Shown: one piece after another, positions 16,223-24,453 of the stretch
How the letters are laid out: the number at the start of each line of letters is the position of its first letter
How positions within the stretch are numbered: the stretch's first letter is position 1
Source of the DNA: CAZKCI01 sp964551475
GTDB taxonomy: Bacteria > Auribacterota > Erginobacteria > Erginobacterales > CAZKCI01
DNA: 63,047 bases
Assembly (NCBI GenBank): GCA_964551475.1
Contig: CAZKCI010000136.1
Location: 1 to 63,047 of the forward strand
Reading direction: 5' to 3'
Position numbers and translations under genes: made by a program
The notes under the pieces: model-generated
What the model was told of the DNA's origin: nothing
The model's input: the letters and a program-made list of their open reading frames with translations, nothing else
The model's database searches: none

Positions 16223-16684
16223 ATGGAACCAAAGTACAACCCATACGAGATTTTCAGAACGAGACTTATAGGACTGGAGAGCTGTGCGAAAGCCGCCCGC
16301 CAAGACGGGTACACCCCGGAAGAAACGGCGGCGGCGGCGATTAAGCTTTTTGATCTGCTCGAGGCCGACGCCATGCGGGCGGCGGGAGTAACTCGCCCGA
16401 AACATCCCCAGGACGCTACTGAGGCCAAAGATCGACGGGCGGCGATCCTGAGATTTATCCAGGATAACCGTCTGGATCGCCCCCGGTTCGAGGGGTGGCT
16501 GGGAACCTTCTTCCCTGAGGTTAGGGACGGGGGACTCGACGGTCTGACTAACGACCACGCCGGCTACATCCTGGGGAAACCCGAGGGATGCTTGAAGGCA
16601 TTCCGGGAGTTTACCGGGGTGGCGTCAACGGACGGGGGTGCCCCGGATGGCCGGGGTGGGGCTACCCCCGAGAACAGAGCTTAA
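16223..16684 (+). CDS. Hypothetical protein, mobile element
   Basis: 153 residues, mostly helical: TRLIGLESCAKAARQDG and EETAAAAIKLFDLLEADAM at the N-terminus, then RAAILRFIQDNRLDRPRF in the middle. The C-terminal 20 residues are Gly/Asp-rich. CTGGAGG precedes the ATG. It lies at the end of the replication operon, before the recombinase unit. No family recognised. Confidence 0.6.
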   Translation: MEPKYNPYEIFRTRLIGLESCAKAARQDGYTPEETAAAAIKLFDLLEADAMRAAGVTRPKHPQDATEAKDRRAAILRFIQDNRLDRPRFEGWLGTFFPEVRDGGLDGLTNDHAGYILGKPEGCLKAFREFTGVASTDGGAPDGRGGATPENRA

Positions 16685-16905
16685 CCGGCGATTGACCGGG
16701 GAGGAATGAACCATGAGATTCGATTCTAGCTGAGGCGCTTTCAGCCCCTCCACGGGGCCGGGAGACGATGAGGCACTGTAACGGAAGATGTCTGGCGACG
16801 ATTCGCCAGAGAAACGAATAGACAAAGATAGAGACGACGATAAGGGAGGAATTTATGAGAACAAGCGTATAGGTCGGATCCAGAAGATGGATCCAAGGGG
16901 TTTTG
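16685..16905 (+). promoter_or_regulatory. Leader region with two tiny frames behind strong ribosome sites
   Basis: GGGGAGGAATGAACC precedes ATG AGA TTC GAT TCT AGC TGA (near 16712). GGGAGGAATTT precedes ATG AGA ACA AGC GTA TAG (16855-16872). The second short frame is in phase, across its TAG, with the small gene that follows. A GGATCC-AGAAGAT-GGATCC dyad lies at about 16876-16894. These features suggest translational control or a decayed start of a longer gene. Confidence 0.4.
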
Positions 16906-17100
16906 ATGAAGGGAAGGACGGGTACCCGGAATGACGGCAAGATTGTAATCACGAGTCTGGTTTATAAAAATACCCCCGATTCAGAGAGAAACTTCAAAGA
17001 AATCGTTGATTTGATTTTAGGCGTTGACACCGGAAACATAGACGGCTATACTTCGCAACCTCCTGCGACACGCGGAGATACGAGGAGTTCGCAGCAATGA
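16906..17100 (+). CDS. Small protein coupled to the serine recombinase
   Basis: 64 residues (MKGRTGTRNDGKIVITSLVY...). AAGGGG lies 6 bases before the ATG, and the stop overlaps the recombinase start in an ATGA, which argues for translational coupling. An upstream ATG with a strong ribosome site (16855) is in the same frame but separated by one TAG, so the gene may once have been longer. Its position suggests an accessory role such as control of integration versus excision, but no known directionality factor is recognised. The recombinase promoter lies within its coding sequence. Confidence 0.45.
   Translation: MKGRTGTRNDGKIVITSLVYKNTPDSERNFKEIVDLILGVDTGNIDGYTSQPPATRGDTRSSQQ
17024..17052 (+). 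promoter_or_regulatory. Sigma70-type promoter of the recombinase
   Basis: TTGACA (17024-17029), 17-base spacer, TATACT (17047-17052). Transcripts would start about 40 bases before the recombinase ATG at 17097. Confidence 0.8.
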
Positions 17101-18680
17101 GTTGCACAGATAAAGTCGCCATTTACGCTCGGGTCTCAACCGATGAGCAGGCGAAGAAAATGGCCAGTATCCCTAATCAGATCGAATCCCTGGAGAAATA
17201 CTGCGCCAATCAAGGGTTGGAGATATACGGCCGCTATAAAGACGAAGGGTGGAGCGGAGCCACGCTGGACAGGCCCGAATTGCAAAGATTGTTATCGGAT
17301 GCCAGGGACAATAAATTCAAGATGGTCTTGGTCCACAGGACGGACAGACTGGCGAGAAGCATCCCCCTGACGGTCAGCCTGGTTCTGCAGACCTTCGACA
17401 AGATGAATATCTCTTTTGTCTCCATCACCGAGCCCTACGACACGTCTACTCCCGGAGGAAGGATGTTCTTCGTCCAACTGGCCAGTTTCGCGGATTTCGA
17501 ACGTGAGCTGATCCGGGAGCGGATGACGGAGGGGAGACTGAGAAAAGCTCGCAGCGGAAAGTGGGTGGCTGCCACCGCTCACTACGCTTACGATGTCGAT
17601 AAAAACCAGAATCTGGTGCTCAACCCGGAAAGAGCAAAGATCTTCCGGCAGATCATCGCGTGGACTCTGGAGGGAAAAAGCGGCAGGTGGATTGAGGGCA
17701 AGCTGAACAGCATGGGGATTCCACCTTACAGCGACGTGAAGGGGTTCAAACGCAAGCACTCATACCACAAGTGGCACCAGTCGAACATCCGCGACATGGT
17801 TCTCAACCCCATCATCATAGGCCAAGCAGACTTCGCCGGAATCAAGATCAGTGCTCCACCCATCATCACGGAAGAGCAGTTCAACTGGATCAAGCGGCAA
17901 TACGTCAAGAACAAGGCGAATGCGCGAAGAAACACTCATCACTTCTATCTTCTGAGGGGAATCCTCTTCTGTAAAAGGTGCGGCTCGCTGCTCTGGGGGA
18001 GGAAGAAAACCAGGATAAGGGGAAGCGGCCTGGTCTATAAATTTAGCCAGTATTATTGCCCGCGCGCAAGCAGTCACTCGCCCTGTGGCATGAGGCCGAT
18101 CAATATCCCTCTGGTGGAGGATCGCGTCTGGGAACTGGCCCAGAATCTGGTGATGGATTCGAAGAAACTGACTGATGCAGTCAAGGCCAGGAATATGGAT
18201 CTGTTCGCCAACAAGCTGGTCACCGAAGACCGACTTGCGGAATACGACAAGTCCATCAAGTCACTCAAAGCCGAACTCGACAGACTCCTGTCCCTATACA
18301 GCCAGGGACAGATCTTTACCGTTGAGGAGCTAGACGCGAAAGCGCGGAAGGTAAAAGCCGAAATCGCGGACATCAACATCGCACGAGACTCCCTGCTGAA
18401 AACGGAAGAGAGACTAAGCGAACAGAGAAGTCACCTGAACAACGCCATGGAGTATTTCAAATCCATCAGGACCAGGCTCGCTGCCTTCTCCCAGGAAGAG
18501 CGGCGAAAACTCGTGGAAAGACTGTTCCCCGTGATCAAGGTGGAGTGGGATGAGACGAAAAAGGTGCACACCCTCGATATAGAGGGGGATATTTCAATAT
18601 TCCCCCCCAGCAACGTGGAATTATCCGGAGGTAGTCCAGCTGTAAACGACGCACATAGAAAAAGATCAGGGGGACGGTGA
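17097..18680 (+). CDS. Large serine recombinase (integrase)
   Basis: 527 residues. The N-terminal resolvase domain has IYARVSTDEQ with the nucleophile Ser14, then KMVLVHRTDRLAR and FERELIRERMTEG. A Recombinase domain follows (WTLEGKSGRWIEGKLNSMGI and beyond), then a zinc-ribbon domain (FCKRCGSLLWG ... YYCPRA ... CG), and a long coiled coil at about 390-460 that in this family controls synapsis. The length is typical. It would join attP and attB without host factors. The gene stands at the right end of the foreign DNA and its last ten or so codons read through the junction into comEC sequence. Confidence 0.92.
   Translation: MSCTDKVAIYARVSTDEQAKKMASIPNQIESLEKYCANQGLEIYGRYKDEGWSGATLDRPELQRLLSDARDNKFKMVLVHRTDRLARSIPLTVSLVLQTFDKMNISFVSITEPYDTSTPGGRMFFVQLASFADFERELIRERMTEGRLRKARSGKWVAATAHYAYDVDKNQNLVLNPERAKIFRQIIAWTLEGKSGRWIEGKLNSMGIPPYSDVKGFKRKHSYHKWHQSNIRDMVLNPIIIGQADFAGIKISAPPIITEEQFNWIKRQYVKNKANARRNTHHFYLLRGILFCKRCGSLLWGRKKTRIRGSGLVYKFSQYYCPRASSHSPCGMRPINIPLVEDRVWELAQNLVMDSKKLTDAVKARNMDLFANKLVTEDRLAEYDKSIKSLKAELDRLLSLYSQGQIFTVEELDAKARKVKAEIADINIARDSLLKTEERLSEQRSHLNNAMEYFKSIRTRLAAFSQEERRKLVERLFPVIKVEWDETKKVHTLDIEGDISIFPPSNVELSGGSPAVNDAHRKRSGGR
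18640..18660. other. Inferred element-chromosome junction (attR) in comEC
   Basis: The comEC reading frame is family-like up to a Val codon at 18652-18654 and then changes to unrelated sequence that is antisense to the recombinase gene. The crossover is therefore within about 18640-18660. No second copy of the flanking bases was found to the left, so the other junction is probably outside the window. Confidence 0.6.
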
Positions 18681-19572
18681 GCCCGTAACGCCAGCGGAGG
18701 GTGAAGGAGCTGAAGAGCAGTCCGCCGAGGTAGAAGATAAAACCGACGTGAAGGCCGGAGACCACGAGGACGTGGATCACGCCGATCTCGCGGAAGTTCT
18801 CCCGGATCTGGTAGGGGATCCGCCCTTTCACGCCCAGGACCAGCCCCTCCAGCAGTATCGAGGCGAGCGAACCGGGAGCGCCTCCGGGAGAAGGGAGGGA
18901 CTCGTGGATCGCCGTCTCCATCCGGCGGCGGATTTTCCCCAACCATCCCGCTGGCGAGAGTGGTCCCGCCTCCCGGAGAAGAACGATTCCTCCGGTATCG
19001 TAGAGGTCCGCCTTCACCCGCACGCCTTCCGCCGCAAGCCTCTCCCGGGGAGAGGCCTCGCCGGGGTTCCCCCTCTCCTCCGGGAGGGACAGGCGGGAGA
19101 AGACCGCGAGGAGGTTTCCCCGGGCGATGACCTTCTCCAACTCCCGGAACGGCGCATGGAGGTTGACCTGCGCCCTCCCGGTGGCTTTCTCGTCCTTCCC
19201 GCCGACGGCGATCCGGCGGCAGTCCAGGGTGAAGGAGACGCCGTGCCTTTCCACCCGGGGAAAATCGGCGACCACGCCGGTCAGGCGGACGGGAGCGGCC
19301 CCGACGCGGCGGGAGACATCCTCCGGGGGAAGGCGCAGCGTGAGGGCGTAGCGATAAGCGCCCGCGGCCAGGACGGCGCAGGCCGCCGCGCCGAAGCGGA
19401 TGATCCGGAAGACACGCCCCGAACGGGCGCGCCGAGAGAGGAGGGCGAGCAGTGCGGTTGACACGGCGGCGATGAGAATCCCGCCCGTCCATTCCGCCAG
19501 GAAGGGAAGATGGCGGCCCAGGACGATCCCGAAACAGAAGAGGGCGACGGCCCTGACCAGCGGCTGGTCCAC
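18650..19572 (-). pseudogene. comEC: comEC, 5' part only, interrupted by the element
   Basis: About 307 family-like residues remain of a protein that is normally 700-800 residues. The N-terminus has two membrane segments (residues 5-20 and about 28-45), the DUF4131 region (to about 220) and the start of the Competence domain (VIHVLVVSGLHVGFIFYLGG). ComEC is the inner-membrane channel for DNA uptake. The frame continues for roughly 38 unrelated residues to a stop at 18535. The 3' part, including most of the channel and any nuclease-like domain, is missing from the window. Excision of the element would restore the gene. Confidence 0.8.
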
Positions 19573-19617
19573 GTCCGGTTCCTCCCCCGGATCGGCCGCC
19601 GAGCGACCGGCCGGGGA

Positions 19618-20346
19618 TCAGACGATTGACGAGAAGATCCGCCCCGCCGAACCGTTGATCACCAGTTCGGCCTCTCCGTCGAGCGGTGTGGGTCCGCGGT
19701 TCACGATCGCGAGCCGCGCTCCCTCCCGGCGGTAGCGGGGGAGGGCGGCGGCGGGGTGGACGACGAGCGACGAGCCGACCACGCAGAGAAGGTCGGCCTC
19801 GGCCACCGCTTCGGCCGACCGCTCCCAGTCGAGCGCGGGCAGCGCCTCCCCGAAGAAGGTCACCAGCGGGCGGAAGAAACCGCCGCAGGCGTGATAGGGG
19901 ACGCGGCCTTTCTCGATCGCCGGGCGCAGGGATTCGGTGGCGACGGCATGGCCGCAGGAGACGCACTTGCTTTTCCCGAAATCCCCGTGGACGCACCAGA
20001 CTTTGGTCGAGCCCGCCCGCTGGTGAAGGCCGTCGATGTTCTGGGTGACGACCGTCACCTGGTGTCCCGCCTCCAGGCGGGCGAGGGCCAGATGAGCCGG
20101 GTTGGGGCGGGCCCGGTCGAGCAGGGCGAGAAATTCTTTGGCGAAGCGGTAGAAGCGGTCGGGCGCGGCCAGGAAAGCGCCGATCTCGAAGACGTTCGCG
20201 TTTTCGGGGTCGGAATAGAGTCCGCCCGGTGAGCGGAAGTCGGGTATCCCGGACTCGGTGGAGATCCCCGCCCCGGTGAGAAAGACGATCTTCTCCGCCC
20301 GGGTAATGAGATTCTTCAGTTCGCCGGCCAGCTTTTCCTCGCTCAT
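19618..20346 (-). CDS. SIR2-type NAD-dependent protein deacylase
   Basis: 242 residues from the ATG at 20346 (GGGAGGAGAGAAG upstream). It shows the NAD-binding motif TGAGISTESGIPDFRS, TQNIDGLHQRAGS, the catalytic His in VHGDFG and VVGSSLVVHPAA. Zinc ligands are KCVSCG, but the second pair reads YHACGG rather than CxxCGG, so one Cys is replaced, perhaps by His. It removes acyl groups from protein lysines using NAD. It is 45 bases upstream of comEC on the same strand. Confidence 0.85.
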   Translation of the reverse strand: MSEEKLAGELKNLITRAEKIVFLTGAGISTESGIPDFRSPGGLYSDPENANVFEIGAFLAAPDRFYRFAKEFLALLDRARPNPAHLALARLEAGHQVTVVTQNIDGLHQRAGSTKVWCVHGDFGKSKCVSCGHAVATESLRPAIEKGRVPYHACGGFFRPLVTFFGEALPALDWERSAEAVAEADLLCVVGSSLVVHPAAALPRYRREGARLAIVNRGPTPLDGEAELVINGSAGRIFSSIV

Positions 20347-20800
20347 GTCTTCTCTCTCCTCCCTACTATAAGGATGGTTAAAGTCGCCGTTTTCTTGCAT
20401 GAATTCTCGGATTTTTGATTATAGATTATGGGGTCGAAGAGGTCCCCGGGAAAACGACTTGGCCAAATCGACATCTTTCCAATGGAGAAGCGGCCCACCT
20501 CAAGGAACTGGGTGAACCTGGGCCGGGACAACTTCATTCCGATCGGAAAGAAGTTGTCGCACCCCACCCCCGACTTTCAAGAGAGCCGCTCCAATCCGTT
20601 GCTAATGAGCATCGTCGGGCTATAACACTTTTTTCCGATCGGAATGAAAGTGTTATAACCTGCCGCGGATGAGAATCATCCTGACTGGGACAACCCGCGT
20701 CCGATCGGACAAGAGTTGTCCCAAATAAAGCCAGAGATGGGGGGCGACGAAATAAGGAGAACCCACACATAACGGAAGAGAAACACGAGGAATATCAATC
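20347..20800. repeat. Three palindromes centred on CCGATCGG
   Basis: Copies at 20527-20558 (GACAACTTC arms around TTCCGATCGGAA), 20621-20657 (TATAACACTTT arms) and 20686-20723 (TGGGACAAC arms around GTCCGATCGGAC). The arms differ in sequence between copies but stay complementary within each. No gene is seen in 20347-20800. Related copies lie at 22340-22364 and 62536-62565. Confidence 0.7.
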
Positions 20801-21160
20801 AGCCCCGACGGGGCTGCATCCCCTTAGCCCAGGGTTGCGCCGGAGGCGCTACCCTGGGGAAAGAGGCGAGGCGGTGTCCAACCCCAACGGGGTTGTGTCG
20901 GAGAAAAATGGCTGGTGTCACAATCATCTCGTCTTGCCCTTCCCGGGCAACGTCGGACAGCAACGTCGGACACAGCAACGTCGGACAACCTTGACTTCCA
21001 GGACCAATCGGAAGATGATTTCCAACAGCGGTTCACCCTAACCCCGGCGGGAGTCGTCTTGAGAACAGACTGGGGACATGAGGTTCGGCAGGTCTAGCCC
21101 GGCTACGGACAGAGATGTCCGGCCGGGATTCTTGTCTATCGTCTGAAAAGGACGCACCTT
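20801..21160. repeat. Intergenic repeats: CCCAGGGT hairpin and triple GCAACGTCGGACA
   Basis: A hairpin CCCAGGGT..GCGCC-GGA-GGCGC..ACCCTGGG (about 20828-20861) is flanked by short CCCCGACGGGG and CCCCAACGGGG palindromes. GCAACGTCGGACA occurs three times in a row at about 20947-20988. No protein-coding frame with convincing composition is present before 21161. Confidence 0.55.
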
Positions 21161-21727
21161 GTGAAACGATGGATCAAGATTGCTCTCCGAATACTTGCCC
21201 TTATTGTCGTTGGTTGGTCAATCAACCTGACTTTGAGCGCCGTCATCCGCAATTCCATGTTCAAGCCGCTTCAGAAGAGGCTCGCGCTCAAGTGTAAAGT
21301 GCTCGAACCATTCATCCCAACGGTTCCCGATCTCGAACAAGATTCATCGAGCATGAATGTCGTAGAGCTGCTGGCGGAGTATTATGGCCTCGGGCAGCTC
21401 GAAGCAATCTTCGATCGGGGTATCGCAACATTTAAAGCCAAGATCTCTGATGGGGAACGCGAGGCAGCCCATAAACGCAACGCCGAAATGGGCTTCGGCG
21501 TTGACCCGCGGTTAGCCGAAGAGGATGTCGAGAGAGTTGTTGCGATGATCGAGGAATCGGAGATCTTGGACCCTCGGATTCTATCCATCAGGAGTGCGGG
21601 GAGAAATGCTATCGAGGTCAGTACCGGCGGGCAACGTGGTCCCCTTGATGGGCATGGCTCGTCCATTCACTTCCGGAAAGTCGGAGACCAGTGGGTCATA
21701 TTGGATGTAGGCTTTTGGATATCGTAA
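21161..21727 (+). CDS. Membrane-anchored hypothetical protein
   Basis: 188 residues from GTG 21161. Residues 4-28 (IKIALRILALIVVGWSINL) are a signal-anchor helix. The rest is soluble, charged and helical, ending with beta strands (SIHFRKVGDQWVILDVGFW). GC content is a little lower than the surroundings. No family recognised. Confidence 0.55.
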   Translation: MKRWIKIALRILALIVVGWSINLTLSAVIRNSMFKPLQKRLALKCKVLEPFIPTVPDLEQDSSSMNVVELLAEYYGLGQLEAIFDRGIATFKAKISDGEREAAHKRNAEMGFGVDPRLAEEDVERVVAMIEESEILDPRILSIRSAGRNAIEVSTGGQRGPLDGHGSSIHFRKVGDQWVILDVGFWIS

Positions 21728-21831
21728 GAAATTGCATGAAGCAAGACACGCTATCCCCCTCACCCGCTAGAACAGGGTGGAAGGGGAGGAATGGGTGGGC
21801 ATCAATAGACTGAATACCGGAGATAGTTCTT

Positions 21832-22308
21832 GTGAGACGCGTAAAGAGAATCGGAGTGCTGGCGATACTGGCGGGGGCATTCGTCCTGGCCGGATGCGGG
21901 AGGAATGAGGTGATGGTGCCGGCCGCGGCGCGCGAAGAGAAAGTGGTGGGCCCGATCGGGCTGATCGACAGGGATGAGCTCAAATACGAAGCCGGCTCGG
22001 AAACGCCGTTCACGGGGACGGTGATCAGGTATTACGAGAATGGGAACAAGCGGGTGGAGGTTGGGTATCGGAACGGCAAGCAGAACGGGCTACTGATGTC
22101 CTGGTACGAGAGCGGCCAGAAGAAATCAGAGCATGGCTACCGGGATGGCATTCCGACCGGGACATGGACTCTCTGGCACGAAAACGGACAGAAGGCGGAA
22201 GAGATCGAATATCGCGATGGAGTAGAAATCAGCCGGACCGAAGGGGACGAGAACGGGAACCCGATCCAGCCACCCCAGTCCCAGCCGTCTATAAGCCCGA
22301 CCAGGTAA
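21832..22308 (+). CDS. Lipoprotein with MORN-variant repeats
   Basis: 158 residues from GTG 21832. The signal peptide ends in a lipobox (FVLAGC, Cys at about 22). Residues about 62-130 contain three or four 23-residue MORN_2-type repeats: RYYENGNKRVEVGYRNGKQNG, then SWYESGQKKSEHGYRDG, then LWHENGQKAEEIEYRDG. Such repeats form an extended beta surface and occur in surface and antitoxin-like proteins. The tail is Pro/Gln/Ser-rich. It is probably an envelope-exposed lipoprotein; the partner is unknown. Confidence 0.7.
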   Translation: MRRVKRIGVLAILAGAFVLAGCGRNEVMVPAAAREEKVVGPIGLIDRDELKYEAGSETPFTGTVIRYYENGNKRVEVGYRNGKQNGLLMSWYESGQKKSEHGYRDGIPTGTWTLWHENGQKAEEIEYRDGVEISRTEGDENGNPIQPPQSQPSISPTR

Positions 22309-22339
22309 AGAGACACCATCCCTCCCCTCACCCTCTCTG

Positions 22340-22364
22340 TTCGATCGGACACGACTTGTCCGAA
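22340..22364. repeat. CGATCGG-family palindrome
   Basis: TCGATCGGACA-CGACT-TGTCCGA; a shorter relative of the palindromes at 20527-20723, between the MORN lipoprotein and the riboswitch. Confidence 0.5.
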
Positions 22365-22429
22365 TGAGCCCGCACAAAACGGGAGAGAGCCGCATATCGC
22401 ATTGACAAAGCGGCCCGTTTGGAATAGAG

Positions 22430-22697
22430 AATGTTCCGAAGATAAAGTGTGGGCTGGGAACTCAGGGAATCCCGTGAAAATCGGGAGCGGTCGCGCCGCT
22501 GTAAATCCCCGCGCATTTTGAACGCGCGTCCCGGGCCGAAGGAACCCACTGTCCCGACGCAAGTCGGGGCGGGAAGGGCGGCTCGGGGGGAAAGCCAGAA
22601 GACCTGTCCCCGGCCTGCTCGCCGTATTCTCCGCGGAAGAGAATGGTGGGCGGACCGTCGTCATCGGCCCGATCTCCTCCGGGGGGTCGGATTTTTT
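22430..22697 (+). promoter_or_regulatory. Cobalamin riboswitch with intrinsic terminator
   Basis: The conserved parts of the adenosylcobalamin aptamer are readable: GGGAATCCCGTGAAAATCGG, then GCGGTCGCGCCGCTGTAAA, then CCACTGTCCC and GGGAAGG, and the B12 box AAAGCCAGAAGACCTG (22591-22605). Downstream an expression platform is clear: stem CCGATCTCC (22669-22677) / GGGGGTCGG (22682-22690) followed by six T (22692-22697). This is transcriptional attenuation: cobalamin binding would favour the terminator and shut off the two secreted-protein genes that follow. Confidence 0.9.
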
Positions 22698-22755
22698 CTT
22701 GTCCGCCGCGCCGTCACGGCGGGGGAAAAGGGGATAACCAGCCAGGAGGATGCCG

Positions 22756-24453
22756 ATGACCAGAATAATCGTGGGAGCAGCGCTTCTTGTCCTAAACCTG
22801 CTGCCGGCGGCTCTCGGCCGAGCCGCGCTCCGTTTCACCGCCGCGCCGGGGCTCTATGCGCGCACCGCCTGCGTCCGGGAAGGGAACAGCGCCCTCTATG
22901 CGCCGGGGATCTGCTCCTTCGACCTGGATAACGCCGGCGACCTCTCCATCTTCGCCCGGAACCGCTATCTCATCCGCGATCCCGGCGGACCGGCGGAGGA
23001 GACCCTCTACGACTTCGGGACCGAGGTCTATGGCAGTTTCCTGAGAATCATGGGCCCGGCGATCTATTTCGGCGAGTCGAGCGCCCACACGGTTAAATCG
23101 GTCCCCCTCTCCGGGGGGACTCCGGCCGACCTCTTCTCCCTGAGTACGAACTATGACTGCGATTTCGACTCCCAGTCTCGCCTCCTCCTGACCGCCAACC
23201 CCGGCTGGGCGGGGACCAAGGCCTACGCCTGGTGGTCGGGACTGACCGCGCCGGTCCCCATCGCCGACCTGGGAGGGTCCTCCGGCCCGGTGGCGGTCGA
23301 CCCCGACGACCGCCTCTTCTACGGCTTCTCCAGCTACCCCCCGGCCGCGGAGGACGTCGTCTACTTCACCGCCGACCAGGTTGCGGGGGCGATCGCAAGC
23401 GGCATCCCCCTCTCCGCCTCGGAGGGAACCGTCTTTACCACGCTGACCGCGCCGGCGGGGCTCGTCTTCGACCGCAACCAAGCGGGGCCGAACCTCTATG
23501 TCTCCTCCGGCGCGGGATTCATCTGGCGGGTCGCCAACGATGGCCGCCCCAGCGTCTTCGCCCGCGGGGATTCACCTTTCACGCTCCGCTTCCAGGCGGG
23601 GGCGGGAGACTTCGCGCCCTTCCTCCCCGGGACCGGGCGCCTCTTTGCCCTCTCCACCGACTGGGCCGACTACACCAGCGCCGTCGTCGCCTTTGAGCCC
23701 TGCCCGCAGAACTTCATCCTCGACTCGGGAGACTGGCTGGGCGACGGGAAAAGCCGGTTCGCCGTCTTTCGCTCCTCCTCCGGCCTCTGGGCCATCCGCG
23801 GCCTCTCCCGTTTCTTTCTCGGGACGGCGGGCGACCTCCCGGTCAGCGGCGATTACGCCGGAGACGGGACCGCCGAGGCCGCGGTCTTCCGCTCCTCCTC
23901 CGGCCTCTGGGTGATCCGGGACGCCAGCCGTTTCCACTTCGGGAAAAGCGGTGACATTCCCCTCCCCCGGGATTACACTGGCGGCGGGGTTGCCGTTGCC
24001 GCGGTCTTCACCCCCACTTCGGGCCTCTGGGCAATGAGGGGCGTTACGCGCTTCTGCTTCGGCGAAGACGGGGACTTCCCCCTTCCCGGGGACTGGAACG
24101 GGGACGGAACGGCCCGCGCCGCCGTCTTCCGCCCGTCGAGCGGACTGTGGTCAGTGCGGGGGCTGACCCGCTTCTACTTCGGGGAACCGGGCGATCTCCC
24201 CGTCCCCGGGAATTTCGGGAGCGAGGCGGCCTGGGAAGCGGCGATATATCGCCCCAGCGACGGGCGATGGTCGGTGAGAAACCTGACCGCTTTCTTCCTG
24301 GGGCGGGAGGGGGATGTGCCCGTCCCGGCCGACTTTGACGGGGACGGAACGGCGGAGGCGGCCATCCGCCGGCCGGCGGACGGCATGTGGGCGGTCAGGG
24401 ACGCGACCCGCTTTTATTTCGGATCGATTCCGGACTATCCGATCGCGCGGTGA
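22756..24453 (+). CDS. Riboswitch-controlled secreted repeat protein
   Basis: 565 residues. AGGAGG (22743-22748) is best spaced for the ATG at 22756; an ATG at 22750 is too close. Residues 1-23 are a signal peptide (IIVGAALLVLNLLPAALG). Residues about 30-310 look like a beta-propeller (recurring short strands with DLDNAGDLSIFARN, VDPDDRLFYGFSS and others). From about 315 to the end there are six copies of a 43-residue repeat with the core AVFRSSSGLWAIRG..RFFLG..GDLPV.GDY.GDGT, like FG-GAP/VCBS propeller blades. I infer a surface or secreted protein that helps capture cobalamin, because expression is under a B12 riboswitch. No direct homologue is known to me. Confidence 0.75.
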   Translation: MTRIIVGAALLVLNLLPAALGRAALRFTAAPGLYARTACVREGNSALYAPGICSFDLDNAGDLSIFARNRYLIRDPGGPAEETLYDFGTEVYGSFLRIMGPAIYFGESSAHTVKSVPLSGGTPADLFSLSTNYDCDFDSQSRLLLTANPGWAGTKAYAWWSGLTAPVPIADLGGSSGPVAVDPDDRLFYGFSSYPPAAEDVVYFTADQVAGAIASGIPLSASEGTVFTTLTAPAGLVFDRNQAGPNLYVSSGAGFIWRVANDGRPSVFARGDSPFTLRFQAGAGDFAPFLPGTGRLFALSTDWADYTSAVVAFEPCPQNFILDSGDWLGDGKSRFAVFRSSSGLWAIRGLSRFFLGTAGDLPVSGDYAGDGTAEAAVFRSSSGLWVIRDASRFHFGKSGDIPLPRDYTGGGVAVAAVFTPTSGLWAMRGVTRFCFGEDGDFPLPGDWNGDGTARAAVFRPSSGLWSVRGLTRFYFGEPGDLPVPGNFGSEAAWEAAIYRPSDGRWSVRNLTAFFLGREGDVPVPADFDGDGTAEAAIRRPADGMWAVRDATRFYFGSIPDYPIAR

